DNA of 64,000 bases from Christensenellaceae bacterium Phil1 (GCA_001940855.1 MSGS01000062.1:46670-110669), one strand, 5' to 3'. Shown: positions 35,974 through 46,478, numbered from the stretch's first letter. Notes: generated by a model from the sequence alone, not told the origin. Program-made: numbers and translations.

Positions 35974-38900
35974 ATGAAAAAGAGATTTTTTGCATTTATT
36001 CTGGCACTTTTGGCGCTTGCGCTGCCTGCGCTTTGCTTTGCGGACGGGGAAAATATGCTGTCCGGCGGCTTTGGAGCGGAGGGGCAATGGCACAAGCAGG
36101 CCTGGTATGAAGGCGATGCTTACGGAAGCATCGAAAACCGGGACGGCGTTGTGCATATAAGCGCAGCGGGGGATGAAGGCAACGATATTCGCCTTTGCCG
36201 CACAATGAATGTGGACAAGAACAGCTATTACAGGATAAGCTGTGCCGTTAAAACGGCGGATGTTTACGGCGGCGCGGGCGCGAACATATCGATAGACGGT
36301 TCACTTGCCGCAAGCGATGGCGTATATGGCCAAACGGATTGGCAAACGGTAGAGCTTATCGGCAAAACCGGCAAAGATCAAACCGAACTCACCGTATGCG
36401 TGCGCGTGGGCGGCTACGGTGCGCTTTCAAACGGCGAAGCATGGTTTAAGGACATAAGCATGGAAAAGCTTGCGTCCCATTCGGGCCATGCTGTCGATTT
36501 TTCGCTTGCTACGGTTGGCGCGGCGGATAATGCCGCGGATGAGGACGAATCAACGGAAGGTGATTTCCCTGAAAGCGGCCGCGTTATGCTGGCCGTGCTT
36601 GCAACGGTTTTCTTCGGGGCGATAATATACGGCAGGTTTATTGAAACCGAACAGCTTACGCTTGAAGCGGAGCAAAAGGGGGACGGCGCGAAGCTTGCCG
36701 CAATATTGGTACTTGCGTTTATTGTGCGCGTAGTATGCTCGCTTGTGTTTTATGGGCATCCGACTGATATAAACTGCTTCATGTCGTGGGGCTATCATCT
36801 GAATGAGGATGGCCTTGCAGCGTTCTATAATTCCGGCATGTTTGCGGACTATCCGCCGGGATATATGTACGTGTTGTATATAACGTCCGGCATAGCAAAG
36901 CTGCTTGGGCTTAGCTATGCTTCGGCCGCATATGCGCTCATTACCAAAATGCCTGGCATACTGGCGGATATCGTCTCGGCCTATGTTGTGTACAGGTTGG
37001 CAAAAAAGCTTGCGAAGAGCGGCTGTAGGGATGCTGCGCGCTGGGGCAGGCTTCCGTTGGTGCTGGCGGCTGTTGTGGCCATAAGCCCGCTGTTCGCTTT
37101 CCTCAGCGGCGGCTGGGGGCAGATAGATCAGGTGTTGGCGCTGATGCTGCTTTTGACCATATGGCTGTTTGACGAAAAGAAGGAAATACTTGCCGGCGTG
37201 GTTTACGGCGCGGCGATAATGACAAAACCACAGGCGCTTATGGTAGGGCCTCTGCTGGCGGCGGCATATTTCTGCCGCATATATGATGAAAGGGAGCATA
37301 GGGCAAAGCAGGCCGCAAAGACCGTTGCCGCGGTTATAGGCGCGGTAGCAATGCTTTTCATAATAGCGTGGCCGTTCAAAGGGGAGCAGCAGCCACTGTG
37401 GTTTCTGGATAAGCTTATAGGTACGGCCACAAGCTATAATTACGGCAGCGTGGAGGCTTTCAACCTTATGGCCCTGCTTGGCGGCAACTGGAAGAATGCT
37501 GACAGCGTACTGTTCATATTCACCTATGCCCAGCTTGGCACGGTGCTTATAGCGCTGAGCGTTGCGGCAAGCATATTGATGTATATAAAGGGGCGCGGCA
37601 AGAAACGCGGCTGTTTGGCGCTTAGCGCGGGTTATCTTATAATCGCGCTGTTTGAACTGGGACACTATATGCACGAAAGGTATCTTGTTCCGGCGCTTCT
37701 GCTTATTCTTGTAGCATTCGTTTATTATAGGGACAGGCGGCTGTTTGTTTCGTTCCTATGGCTTACGGCTGCGGCGCTTTACAATGCGTGCTATGCCTTT
37801 ATAATTGTCAGCAACCAAAGCTGGCGCACGGATTATTATACGGCGCTTATGATCGCGGGCTGCATAATAAATTTGGCGGGGTTTGTATATTTGAGCATTG
37901 CGTGCTTTGATATCATATTCCGCGGCAGGATACGCCCTGCGTTTGCCGAAAAGAAACCGGAAAGGGAAGAAATAACCGCATTGCCGGAACCGGTGAACAC
38001 AAAGCTGAATTATACCAAGCGGGATAGGATATTCGTTATAGCGCTCACGGTGATATATGGCATTATAGCGCTTATAAACCTTGGCACCACAGTTGCGCCG
38101 GAGAATTATTGGACTGGTAAAAGCGGGGACACAGTTGAAATAACGATAGATGCCGATGCCGGCGTTGACGATATATGGGTATACGGCGGGCTGTATACCG
38201 GCAGCATAACATTAACGGACGATGAGGGCAACTGCGTTACCTATGACGAGATAAACGGCGATATGTTCCGCTGGAAGAGCATAGGCGGCGGCTTGAAGGG
38301 CAGCCATATCACGCTGAGCGTGACGAGCGGCTCCGTTTGGTTCAATGAAATTGCCATGCTTGATGCGGACAGGAACGTAATAGCCGCGCATGCGGAAGGC
38401 GAAGCGCAGGCGTTGTTTGATGAAGCGGACGCTGTGCCGGAAAACAGAACGTATATGTACGGCATGTACTTTGACGAACTGTACCATGCACGCACGGCAT
38501 ACGAGCATCTGCATGGCATAAAGCCGTACGAAAATTCCCATCCGCCGCTCGGCAAGATATTCATAATGATAGGCATAGCGGTGTTCGGTATGAATGCGTT
38601 CGGTTGGCGCGTTGTGGGCGCATTATTTGGAATAGGCATGGTACCCATAATGTATGCGTTTGCAAAGCGGCTGTTTAAGAAAAGCGAATATGCGCTGCTT
38701 GCGGCCGGATTGTTTGCATTCGATTTTATGCATTATACGCAGACGCGCATAGCTACCATAGACGTTTACGGCGTGTTCTTTATAATATTGATGTATTACT
38801 ATATGTATCAGTATTACTGCATGAATTTTTATAGCGACGGCTTAAAGAAAACGCTTAAACCGCTGTTCCTTGCGGGCTTGTTCTTCGGCCTTGGCGCGGC

Positions 38901-39708
38901 GAGCAAATGGATAGATATCTATGCGGGCGTTGGCCTTGCGGTGCTGCTTTTCATGTCGCTGATAAGGCGGTATAAAGAGTATATGGCGCTTAGAAACAAC
39001 GAAGATGAAGCTGTCCGCGCGGCGGTTGCGCCGTTTTGGAAGAACACTATAAAAACGCTCCTTTGGTGCTGCGTATTCTATATAGCCATACCGGTCACAA
39101 TATATCTTGCTTCCTATATACCGTATGTACTCAGCGAATCGCATTACGACCTTGAGGGCATATGGGGAGTGCAGAAGTTCATGCTCAGCTATCATGGCGG
39201 GCTGAAGGCCACGCATCCGTATCAGTCGCCGTGGTGGCAATGGCCGCTTATAATAAGGCCGATGTGGTATTATGTCACATATGATGTAAGCGAAGGCTAT
39301 GTGGGCACAATATCCGCAATGGGCAATCCGGCCGTGTGGTGGACATGCCTTGTTGTGAGCGTTGTTATTATCGGCCGACTGATACGCGGCAGGATGAAAA
39401 CGGACAGGATATGGATGGTTCTGCTTATCGGCCTTGCGGCTGAATATATACCGTGGGTATTGGTGCCGCGCTGTACGTTTATTTATCATTACTTTGCGTC
39501 CGTACCGTTCATAATACTCATATCGGTGCGTGCACTGATGCAGAAGGAGCAGCTTGACGGGCGGTATAAATGCGTAAAATGGATATGGCTCGGCGCGGCG
39601 GTGGCGCTGTTTGCGCTGTTTTATCCGGTCATAACGGGCGTTGTATGCTCACGTGGGTATATAAAAATGCTTGAATGGCTGCCAAGCTGGACATTTTTGG
39701 GATATTAA
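35974..39708 (+). CDS. Two-module GT-C membrane glycosyltransferase (PMT family at C-terminus)
   Basis: A 1244-aa exported/polytopic protein. A signal peptide (1-23) is followed by a beta-rich carbohydrate-binding-like domain (about 24-160). Module 1 (about 185-650) is a multi-span GT-C enzyme with the acidic loop GHPTDINCFMSWGYHL near residue 260. A second beta domain (about 700-800, VWVYGGLYTGSITL-like) leads to module 2 (about 825-1244), a protein O-mannosyltransferase (PMT/GT39) with FDELYHARTAYEHLHG and ENSHPPLGK near 831-850 and the C-terminal four-span PMT region. It probably glycosylates secreted proteins or wall polymers using polyprenyl-linked sugar. GtrA follows at once, in keeping with lipid-sugar supply. 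Confidence 0.88.
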   Translation: MKKRFFAFILALLALALPALCFADGENMLSGGFGAEGQWHKQAWYEGDAYGSIENRDGVVHISAAGDEGNDIRLCRTMNVDKNSYYRISCAVKTADVYGGAGANISIDGSLAASDGVYGQTDWQTVELIGKTGKDQTELTVCVRVGGYGALSNGEAWFKDISMEKLASHSGHAVDFSLATVGAADNAADEDESTEGDFPESGRVMLAVLATVFFGAIIYGRFIETEQLTLEAEQKGDGAKLAAILVLAFIVRVVCSLVFYGHPTDINCFMSWGYHLNEDGLAAFYNSGMFADYPPGYMYVLYITSGIAKLLGLSYASAAYALITKMPGILADIVSAYVVYRLAKKLAKSGCRDAARWGRLPLVLAAVVAISPLFAFLSGGWGQIDQVLALMLLLTIWLFDEKKEILAGVVYGAAIMTKPQALMVGPLLAAAYFCRIYDEREHRAKQAAKTVAAVIGAVAMLFIIAWPFKGEQQPLWFLDKLIGTATSYNYGSVEAFNLMALLGGNWKNADSVLFIFTYAQLGTVLIALSVAASILMYIKGRGKKRGCLALSAGYLIIALFELGHYMHERYLVPALLLILVAFVYYRDRRLFVSFLWLTAAALYNACYAFIIVSNQSWRTDYYTALMIAGCIINLAGFVYLSIACFDIIFRGRIRPAFAEKKPEREEITALPEPVNTKLNYTKRDRIFVIALTVIYGIIALINLGTTVAPENYWTGKSGDTVEITIDADAGVDDIWVYGGLYTGSITLTDDEGNCVTYDEINGDMFRWKSIGGGLKGSHITLSVTSGSVWFNEIAMLDADRNVIAAHAEGEAQALFDEADAVPENRTYMYGMYFDELYHARTAYEHLHGIKPYENSHPPLGKIFIMIGIAVFGMNAFGWRVVGALFGIGMVPIMYAFAKRLFKKSEYALLAAGLFAFDFMHYTQTRIATIDVYGVFFIILMYYYMYQYYCMNFYSDGLKKTLKPLFLAGLFFGLGAASKWIDIYAGVGLAVLLFMSLIRRYKEYMALRNNEDEAVRAAVAPFWKNTIKTLLWCCVFYIAIPVTIYLASYIPYVLSESHYDLEGIWGVQKFMLSYHGGLKATHPYQSPWWQWPLIIRPMWYYVTYDVSEGYVGTISAMGNPAVWWTCLVVSVVIIGRLIRGRMKTDRIWMVLLIGLAAEYIPWVLVPRCTFIYHYFASVPFIILISVRALMQKEQLDGRYKCVKWIWLGAAVALFALFYPVITGVVCSRGYIKMLEWLPSWTFLGY

Positions 39709-39731
39709 GGCATAATAAAAGAGGTGGATAG

Positions 39732-40211
39732 ATGCAAAACGCAAAAAACGAGACTAAAAAGACCGTTTGGCAGTTTATAAAGTTCAGCGCGGTTGGCGTT
39801 ACCAACACGCTGGTGGATTTCATAGTATTCTGGCTGCTGACCCATGCGGGTATGAACTATATGCTTTCGCAGGTGTTTTCATACAGTGCGGGTATACTGA
39901 ACAGCTATATATGGAACTCCAAATGGACGTTCAAAAAAGAGCGCAGCCATAGCCTTAAAACGGTGCTCATGTTCATATTGGTAAACGTATTGTCGCTTGG
40001 CGTGTCGCTTGGGGTGCTGTGGGTCTGCAAAAACCCAATAGGCATAAATCAGGACGTTGCCGTGAATATATTCGGCAAGGCCATAAGCATATCCAGCGAC
40101 CTTATCTGCAAAATACCGGCTTCGGTATTTTCGGCTGTGGCAAACTTCGTACTTACAAAACTGTTTGTATTCAACAAGGAAACGCATCCGGAGGAAAACG
40201 GAGGCAACTGA
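39732..40211 (+). CDS. GtrA family membrane protein
   Basis: A 159-aa four-span protein starting near FIKFSAVGVTNTLVDFIVFW with NSYIWNSKWTF and VANFVLTKLFVF, typical GtrA/DPMS3-like features. These proteins help flip or stabilise polyprenyl-phosphate sugars. It lies 23 bases downstream of the glycosyltransferase gene with AGAGGTGG before the ATG, so the two likely work together. Confidence 0.9.
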   Translation: MQNAKNETKKTVWQFIKFSAVGVTNTLVDFIVFWLLTHAGMNYMLSQVFSYSAGILNSYIWNSKWTFKKERSHSLKTVLMFILVNVLSLGVSLGVLWVCKNPIGINQDVAVNIFGKAISISSDLICKIPASVFSAVANFVLTKLFVFNKETHPEENGGN

Positions 40212-40242
40212 TAAATATTACGCGCGGCGGAGGGACCGATCT

Positions 40243-41778
40243 ATGCTTTCACGAATAAAAAGCTATGGACTGATAGGACTTAGCGGTTACGCTGTAACGG
40301 TTGAAATAGACGTATCGGGAGGCATGCCCGCATATGAAACCGTTGGACTGCCGGATGCCGCCGTGCGTGAATCAAAGGAGCGCGTGCGCGCGGCGATAAA
40401 GAACAGCGGCTTTACATACCCGATAGGCCGCATAACCGTAAACCTTGCCCCTGCAGACACGCGAAAGGAAGGCTCCTTTTACGATTTGCCGATAGCGATA
40501 GGCCTGCTAACCGCAACCGGGCAGATAGACCAGCAGCGAGCGGACGAATACATGTTCCTTGGCGAACTGGCGCTGGACGGAACGGTGCGCAGCATACCGG
40601 GCGTGCTGCCGATGGTGATAGGTGCCTATAAGGACGGCATAACAAAAGCGTTCTTGCCTGAAGATAACGCAGCTGAAGCATCATACGTTGAAGGGGTTAA
40701 GATAGCCGCGGCGCACGATTTGAAGGGCGTTGTGGACGCGATAATGGGACGCGAACAGCCCAACATATATGCCCCGCAGCATTGGAACACGGAAAACATA
40801 ACATACGCGCAGGATTTTATGGACATACGCGGGCAGCAGGGCGCCAAGCGTGCGGCGGAAATAGCCGTTGCGGGCGGGCATAATCTGCTGCTTGTGGGCA
40901 CGCCGGGCTCCGGCAAAACAATGCTTGCGAGAAGCATCCCGTCTATACTTCCGGAGCTTACTTTTGAAGAAGCCCTTGAAATAACCAAAATACACTCCGT
41001 TACCGGCGCAATGAAGGGCAAAAACGGAATAGTTAGCGAAAGGCCGTTCCGTGCGCCGCACCATACGGCGTCGTCGGCGTCGCTCATAGGCGGTGGTACG
41101 CGCGCAATGCCCGGAGAGATAAGTCTTGCGCATTACGGCGTGCTGTTCCTTGACGAATTTCCGGAGTTTAGGAAAGATACGCTTGAAGCACTGCGCCAGC
41201 CCATTGAGGACGGATTTGTAACGATAACGCGGGCGTCGGCACGCAGCACGTATCCGGCGCAGTTCATGCTTGTGGCGGCAATGAACCCGTGCCCATGCGG
41301 AAACTACGGTTCGCGGATAACTCCGTGCCGCTGTACCGCGCAGCAGATACAACGTTACCGGAACCGCATAAGTGGGCCGATGCTCGATCGTATTGACATT
41401 CATGTGGAAATGGGCGAGGTTGGCTATAACGACATTGCCGGCCGAAGCTGCGGAGAGCCTTCAAGCGCCATCCGTGCGCGCGTCAATGCCGCACGGGCCA
41501 TACAGACGCGCCGCTACGCAGGTATGGGCATACTTTTCAACGCGCAGCTTACAAACCGCATGATGAACCAATACTGCGTGCTTACAAGCGATGCCGAGTC
41601 GCTTATGAAAAAGGCGTTTGCCGCGCTTAAGCTTAGCGCACGCGCATATACAAGGCTGCTTAAAGTGTCCCGCACGATTGCTGACCTTGCGGGGAGCGAA
41701 CAAATAAAGGCGGAGCATATTGCCGAAGCCATACAATATAGGAGCCTTGAATCCAAATATTGGGGCGAAATAAGATGA
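40243..41778 (+). CDS. comM: YifB/ComM family Mg-chelatase-like ATPase
   Basis: A 511-aa protein: an N-terminal Lon-protease-like domain (LSRIKSYGLIGLSGYAVTVE, VGLPDAAVRESKERVRAAIK), then an AAA+ Mg-chelatase-like ATPase with Walker A VGTPGSGKTMLARSI and Walker B LFLDEFPEF, and a C-terminal Mg-chelatase domain (AYTRLLKVSRTIADL). ComM is a branch-migration helicase in natural transformation. GCGGAGGG precedes ATG 40243; the longer frame starts within gtrA. It overlaps dprA by four bases. Confidence 0.94.
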   Translation: MLSRIKSYGLIGLSGYAVTVEIDVSGGMPAYETVGLPDAAVRESKERVRAAIKNSGFTYPIGRITVNLAPADTRKEGSFYDLPIAIGLLTATGQIDQQRADEYMFLGELALDGTVRSIPGVLPMVIGAYKDGITKAFLPEDNAAEASYVEGVKIAAAHDLKGVVDAIMGREQPNIYAPQHWNTENITYAQDFMDIRGQQGAKRAAEIAVAGGHNLLLVGTPGSGKTMLARSIPSILPELTFEEALEITKIHSVTGAMKGKNGIVSERPFRAPHHTASSASLIGGGTRAMPGEISLAHYGVLFLDEFPEFRKDTLEALRQPIEDGFVTITRASARSTYPAQFMLVAAMNPCPCGNYGSRITPCRCTAQQIQRYRNRISGPMLDRIDIHVEMGEVGYNDIAGRSCGEPSSAIRARVNAARAIQTRRYAGMGILFNAQLTNRMMNQYCVLTSDAESLMKKAFAALKLSARAYTRLLKVSRTIADLAGSEQIKAEHIAEAIQYRSLESKYWGEIR

Positions 41779-42887
41779 AAATAAGGCTGAGCGATGAGGA
41801 CAGGGCCTTATTGTGGCTCAATATAACGCTTGGTTCAAGCACGGCGCGCGTAAGAAAAATGCTGGAGGCATTCGACGGCAGCGCGGCGGAAGCCTTCCGC
41901 GCGGCGGCAAAAAACGAAATACCGCAATTCAAATTTCTTAATGATGAACGCCGCGAGGATATGCATAACCACGCGACACAAAGATACATAGACCGTATAG
42001 AGAAGCGGCTTGAAGAGCTTGACATAAATGTTGCAACGATAAATTCGGACTGTTATCCGGTTTTGCTGAAGAATATATACGATCCGCCGTTTGTGCTGTT
42101 CTATAAGGGAACGCTGTACGCCGAACACAGGCTGCCTATAGCGATAATAGGCGCAAGGGAGCCATCGGACTACGGCAGGCGCATGGCGCGGCAGCTGGCA
42201 GAGGACCTGGCCCGCTCAGGCGCATGCATAGTATCCGGCCTTGCTTACGGGCTGGATAGGGTCGCAGCGGAAGGCGCGCTGGATGCCGAAGGCAACGATT
42301 ATCCGACAATAGCCGTGCTTGGCAACGGGCCGAACGTTGTTTATCCGAGCGTGAACAGGGACGTATATGACCTTATAGCGAAGCGCGGGGCAATAGTGTC
42401 CGAATTTATGCCCGGCATTGCGCCTACGCCAAGCCATTTCCCAATGCGGAACAGGATAATAAGCGGCCTGTCGCGTGGGGTAATAGTTGTTGAAGCGCGG
42501 GAAAAGAGCGGCACATTCATAACCGTTGACTGCGCCCTTGAACAGGGCAGGGATGTTTTTGCAATTCCAGGTAGGGTGAGCGACGAACTGAGCATGGGCA
42601 CAAATAATTTGATACGCGAAGGGCTTGCCAAAATAACGCTCAGCGCGGAGGACGTGCTTGAAGAATACGGCATAAAACCTATGGCAGAGGAACGCAAGGC
42701 GGTGACTCCTGCGGAGCTTTCGTTTGAGCAGGAATTGATACACAGGCTGCTTATGGCAGGGGAAAGAACATATGACGAATTGGCGGAACTTACGGGTTTT
42801 GATGCAGGTATGCTAAATTCAACCTTGACAGCGATGGAATTTTCGGGAATAATTAAGCAATCTGTGGGCAGGCTTTTTAGCCTGTAA
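41775..42887 (+). CDS. dprA: DNA processing protein DprA
   Basis: A 370-aa Rossmann-like protein that loads RecA on incoming single-stranded DNA. IAIIGAREPSDYGRRMARQLAE, SGLAYGLDRVAAEGAL, TIAVLGNGPNVVYPSVNR, FPMRNRIISGLSRGVIVVEA and FAIPGRV are family motifs; a C-terminal winged helix (YDELAELTGFDAGMLNSTL) is present. The usual R after GS is seen as GAR. The start at 41775 overlaps the comM stop (ATGA). With comM and topA it forms the common competence/topology run. Confidence 0.94.
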   Translation: MKIRLSDEDRALLWLNITLGSSTARVRKMLEAFDGSAAEAFRAAAKNEIPQFKFLNDERREDMHNHATQRYIDRIEKRLEELDINVATINSDCYPVLLKNIYDPPFVLFYKGTLYAEHRLPIAIIGAREPSDYGRRMARQLAEDLARSGACIVSGLAYGLDRVAAEGALDAEGNDYPTIAVLGNGPNVVYPSVNRDVYDLIAKRGAIVSEFMPGIAPTPSHFPMRNRIISGLSRGVIVVEAREKSGTFITVDCALEQGRDVFAIPGRVSDELSMGTNNLIREGLAKITLSAEDVLEEYGIKPMAEERKAVTPAELSFEQELIHRLLMAGERTYDELAELTGFDAGMLNSTLTAMEFSGIIKQSVGRLFSL

Positions 42888-42926
42888 TGAAAACGAAGTA
42901 AACTGATCCCAGGAGGGGGTATATAA

Positions 42927-45035
42927 ATGGCAGATAATCTGGTTATAGTCGAGTCTCCGGCCAAGGCTAAGACGATCGGCAAATTTTTGGGCAGCAAGTA
43001 TAAGGTGGTCGCATCGAACGGCCATGTAAGGGATTTGCCTAAAAGTCAGCTTGGTGTGGACGAGGCGAATGACTTTGAGCCCAAGTACATAACGCTCAGA
43101 GGACGAGGAGAGGTACTGGACCGCATAAGGCGCGAAGCCAAGGGAGCTAAGCACGTCCTGCTTGCGACCGACCCTGATATGGAAGGCGAAGCCATAAGCT
43201 GGCACCTTGCGCATATACTCAAGCTCGATCCAAAGTCAAACTGCCGCATAGTCTTTAATGAAATAACCGCGAACACGGTCAAAAATTCCGTGAAGCATCC
43301 AAGGTGCATAGATATGAACCTTGTTGACGCGCAGCAGGCAAGGCGCGTGCTGGACAGACTGGTGGGTTATAAAATAAGCCCCATACTTTGGGCAAAGGTA
43401 AGGAAGGGACTTAGCGCAGGTCGCGTGCAGTCCGTAGCCACGCGCATAATTTGCGACCGCGAGCAGGAGATAAACGACTTTGTTCCGGAAGAATACTGGA
43501 CGGTGAGTGCAAACCTGAAGGCTAAGGGAATAAAGAAGGCGGTCGATGCAAAGTTCTATGGCTACGGCGATAAAAAGACGGAGCTTAAATGCGAAGCGGA
43601 TGCAAAAAAAGTGGTAGATGCGGCAACAGGCGCAAACTTTAACGTGACGGATGTTAAAAACGCCGTAAAAACGCGCCATGCGCCCGCGCCGTTTACAACA
43701 AGCAGTCTGCAGCAGGAAGCTTCACGAAAGCTTGGCTTCACGGCAAAGCTTACAATGCTCGTTGCCCAGCAGCTTTATGAAGGTATAGAGCTTCAGGGCA
43801 GGGGTGTGACGGGACTTATAACTTACATGAGGACGGATTCCGTGCGCGTATCGGAAGAGGCGCAGAAGGCGGCGCTGGGGCTGATAGGCAGCAAATACGG
43901 CGCGGATTACGTTCCCGCAAAGCCGAATATATACAAGGGCCGCAAGGGCGCGCAGGACGCGCATGAAGCCGTGCGCCCGTCATATGTTGAGCTTACCCCG
44001 GCGGAGGTAAAGGATTCGCTGAGCAATCAGCAGTTTAAGCTTTATAAGCTGATATACGAGCGCTTTATGGCCAGCCAGATGACGGAAATGGTATACGAAA
44101 CCAATACCGTTTCGTTTGATGCAAACGGCTGCACATTCCGCGCAAGCGGCCAGCGCACCATGTTCGACGGATATACCGTGGTTTATATAGAAGGCCGCGA
44201 TGACGTGCAGGAAAAGGACGTTACGCTGCCGGAAATACACCAAGGCGATGTTTTTACCGCGCATAAAATAGAAAGCGAGCAGCGCTTTACCCAGCCGCCA
44301 CCGCGCTATACCGAGGCTACGCTCGTCAAGACCCTTGAAGAAAAGGGCATAGGCAGGCCGAGCACATATTCGCCCACAATTTCGACCATAATCGAGCGCG
44401 GCTATGTTAAACGCGAAAAGAAAACGCTTTACCCAACCGAACTTGGCTTTATCGTTACCCAAATAATGAAGGATAACTTTAAGGACATAGTGGACGTTAA
44501 GTTTACGGCGGATATGGAAAGCGAGCTTGACCATATCAAAGACGGTGAATGCGAGTGGAAGAGCGTTGTGCGGGAGTTCTACGGCCCGTTCATGCAGGAT
44601 GTTGAAAAGGCGTCCGAAACGATAGAGAAAGTCAACGTGCCCGATGAAGTATCGGATGTTGTATGCGATAAATGCGGCGCGATGATGGTATATAAAATGG
44701 GCCGCTTCGGCAAGTTCCTTGCCTGCCCCAATTTCCCCGAATGCCGCAATACAAAGGCGATAGTGGAAAAGATAAACGTTCCCTGCCCCAAGTGCGGCGC
44801 GGCACTGATAAAGCGCAAAACAAAGCGCGGCAAGGTATTCTACGGCTGCGAAAAATATCCTGAGTGCGACTTTGTATCATGGGATATGCCAAGCGGCGAA
44901 AACTGCCCCAAATGCGGCGCAATAATGGTAAACAAGGTTGGCCCGCGCGGCAAATATGTGGCCTGCTCCAATAAGGATTGCGGCTATATTGAAAGAAGCG
45001 TCAAGAAGGGAACGGAAAACGATGTCGAAAAATAA
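42927..45035 (+). CDS. topA: DNA topoisomerase I
   Basis: A 702-aa type IA topoisomerase. The Toprim domain starts LVIVESPAKAKTIGKFLG and includes ATDPDMEGEAISWH; the nicking tyrosine is in GLITYMRTDS at about residue 299. Three four-cysteine zinc ribbons form the C-terminus (CDKCGAMM, CPKCGAAL, CPKCGAIM). It relaxes negative supercoils. CAGGAGGGGG precedes the ATG. Its last 14 bases contain the start of trmFO. Confidence 0.97.
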   Translation: MADNLVIVESPAKAKTIGKFLGSKYKVVASNGHVRDLPKSQLGVDEANDFEPKYITLRGRGEVLDRIRREAKGAKHVLLATDPDMEGEAISWHLAHILKLDPKSNCRIVFNEITANTVKNSVKHPRCIDMNLVDAQQARRVLDRLVGYKISPILWAKVRKGLSAGRVQSVATRIICDREQEINDFVPEEYWTVSANLKAKGIKKAVDAKFYGYGDKKTELKCEADAKKVVDAATGANFNVTDVKNAVKTRHAPAPFTTSSLQQEASRKLGFTAKLTMLVAQQLYEGIELQGRGVTGLITYMRTDSVRVSEEAQKAALGLIGSKYGADYVPAKPNIYKGRKGAQDAHEAVRPSYVELTPAEVKDSLSNQQFKLYKLIYERFMASQMTEMVYETNTVSFDANGCTFRASGQRTMFDGYTVVYIEGRDDVQEKDVTLPEIHQGDVFTAHKIESEQRFTQPPPRYTEATLVKTLEEKGIGRPSTYSPTISTIIERGYVKREKKTLYPTELGFIVTQIMKDNFKDIVDVKFTADMESELDHIKDGECEWKSVVREFYGPFMQDVEKASETIEKVNVPDEVSDVVCDKCGAMMVYKMGRFGKFLACPNFPECRNTKAIVEKINVPCPKCGAALIKRKTKRGKVFYGCEKYPECDFVSWDMPSGENCPKCGAIMVNKVGPRGKYVACSNKDCGYIERSVKKGTENDVEK

Positions 45036-46365
45036 ACCGAAGGTCTCTGTTATAGGCGCAGGACTTGCGGGATGCGAAGCCGCGTATCAGCTTGCTGAAC
45101 GCGGCATTGCCGTATCATTATACGAAATGAAACCGGAAAAATTCTCTCCGGCGCATAAGCTGAACGGGTTCTGCGAACTGGTATGCTCAAATTCACTTCG
45201 TTCGGACAGGCTGCAAAACGGAGCCGGTCTTTTGAAGGAAGAAATGCGAAGGCTTGGGTCAATAGTAATGCAGTGCGCGGAGGAAAGCCGCGTGCCCGCG
45301 GGCGGCGCATTGGCCGTTGACAGGGACATATTCTCGGAACTGGTTACCAAGCGCCTGAGCGAACACGAGAACATAACCATTGAACACGGCGAGGTCACGT
45401 CCATTCCCGATGCGCCCGCAATAGTTGCCACGGGCCCGCTTACGGACGGCGCAATGCTTGAAGCGATAGAGGCTTTCTTTGGCGAAGGGCTGCACTTTTA
45501 TGACGCAGTTGCGCCGGTCATAAGCGCGGAATCGCTCGATATGAGCAAGATATTCGAAGGCTCGCGCTACGAACGCGGCAACGATTATCTGAATTGCCCC
45601 ATGGACGAAGAGGAGTACTTCACGTTCATAAATAACATTATTACTGCCGAAACCGCGCCGCTGCACGAGTTTGAAACACCGCGCGTGTTTGAAGGCTGCA
45701 TGCCCGTTGAGGTGATGGCAAAGCGCGGACCGATGACGCTTGCCTACGGCCCGCTGAAGCCAGTAGGCATAGTTGATCCGCGCACGGGCAAGCGCCCGTA
45801 TGCCGTGGTGCAGCTCAGAAAGGAAAACAACGAAGCTACGCTTTATAACATAGTTGGGTTCCAGACTAATCTTAAATTCGGTGAACAGAAGCGCGTGTTC
45901 GGCATGATACCCGGGCTTGAAAATGCGGAATTCGTGCGCTATGGCGTGATGCACAGGAATACGTTTATAAACTCCCCGGGCAAGCTTACGCCATGGTTTG
46001 AATGCATAGCTAAGCCGGGGCTGTATTTCGCAGGGCAGATGACGGGCGTTGAGGGCTATATTGAAAGCGCTGCAAGCGGGATGCTTGCGGGCATAGATCT
46101 GGCACTCAAGCTTAATGGCGAACAAAGCGTAGATTTCGGCTCAAAAACGGCGATAGGTGCGTTGGGACGCTATGTCTCCTGCTATAACGGTTCGGATTTC
46201 CAGCCGATGAACATAAGCTTCGGCATAATAGAAGGGCTTTCCAACGCCCCAAGGAATAAGCAGGAGCGATATACGCTCATAGCCGAGCGCTCACTTGGAA
46301 TAATTGATTCGATTGCGGAAAGAACTGGCCTGAATGGCGCAAAAACGGCAACCGAATGCGAATAA
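45022..46365 (+). CDS. trmFO: Methylenetetrahydrofolate-tRNA-(uracil54-C5)-methyltransferase
   Basis: A 447-aa FAD enzyme making T54 of tRNA with folate. FAD-binding VSVIGAGLAGCEAAYQLAER is at the N-terminus, ELVCSNSLRSDRL holds the conserved cysteine, and GQMTGVEGYIESAASGMLAG is the C-terminal FAD motif. The ATG at 45022 lies within the end of topA after AAGGGAACGG; a longer frame to 44938 is inside topA. topA-trmFO-(xerC)-hslVU is the standard order; xerC/codV is missing here between trmFO and hslV. Confidence 0.95.
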   Translation: MSKNKPKVSVIGAGLAGCEAAYQLAERGIAVSLYEMKPEKFSPAHKLNGFCELVCSNSLRSDRLQNGAGLLKEEMRRLGSIVMQCAEESRVPAGGALAVDRDIFSELVTKRLSEHENITIEHGEVTSIPDAPAIVATGPLTDGAMLEAIEAFFGEGLHFYDAVAPVISAESLDMSKIFEGSRYERGNDYLNCPMDEEEYFTFINNIITAETAPLHEFETPRVFEGCMPVEVMAKRGPMTLAYGPLKPVGIVDPRTGKRPYAVVQLRKENNEATLYNIVGFQTNLKFGEQKRVFGMIPGLENAEFVRYGVMHRNTFINSPGKLTPWFECIAKPGLYFAGQMTGVEGYIESAASGMLAGIDLALKLNGEQSVDFGSKTAIGALGRYVSCYNGSDFQPMNISFGIIEGLSNAPRNKQERYTLIAERSLGIIDSIAERTGLNGAKTATECE

Positions 46366-46408
46366 AATGTAAAGCATTGTGAATTCCGCCCCACTTTGCA
46401 CGGATATA

Positions 46409-46417
46409 TGGTATTAT
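46409..46417 (+). promoter_or_regulatory. Extended -10 promoter of hslVU
   Basis: TGG-TATTAT, 62 bases upstream of the hslV start, matches the elements before the desulfurase and rsmD genes. No good -35 box. Confidence 0.5.
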
Positions 46418-46478
46418 CATAAAAAGCTTTATTCCGCCGCAACGTGAAGGGCGGATATTTGAAAGGCGGTAAATAATT

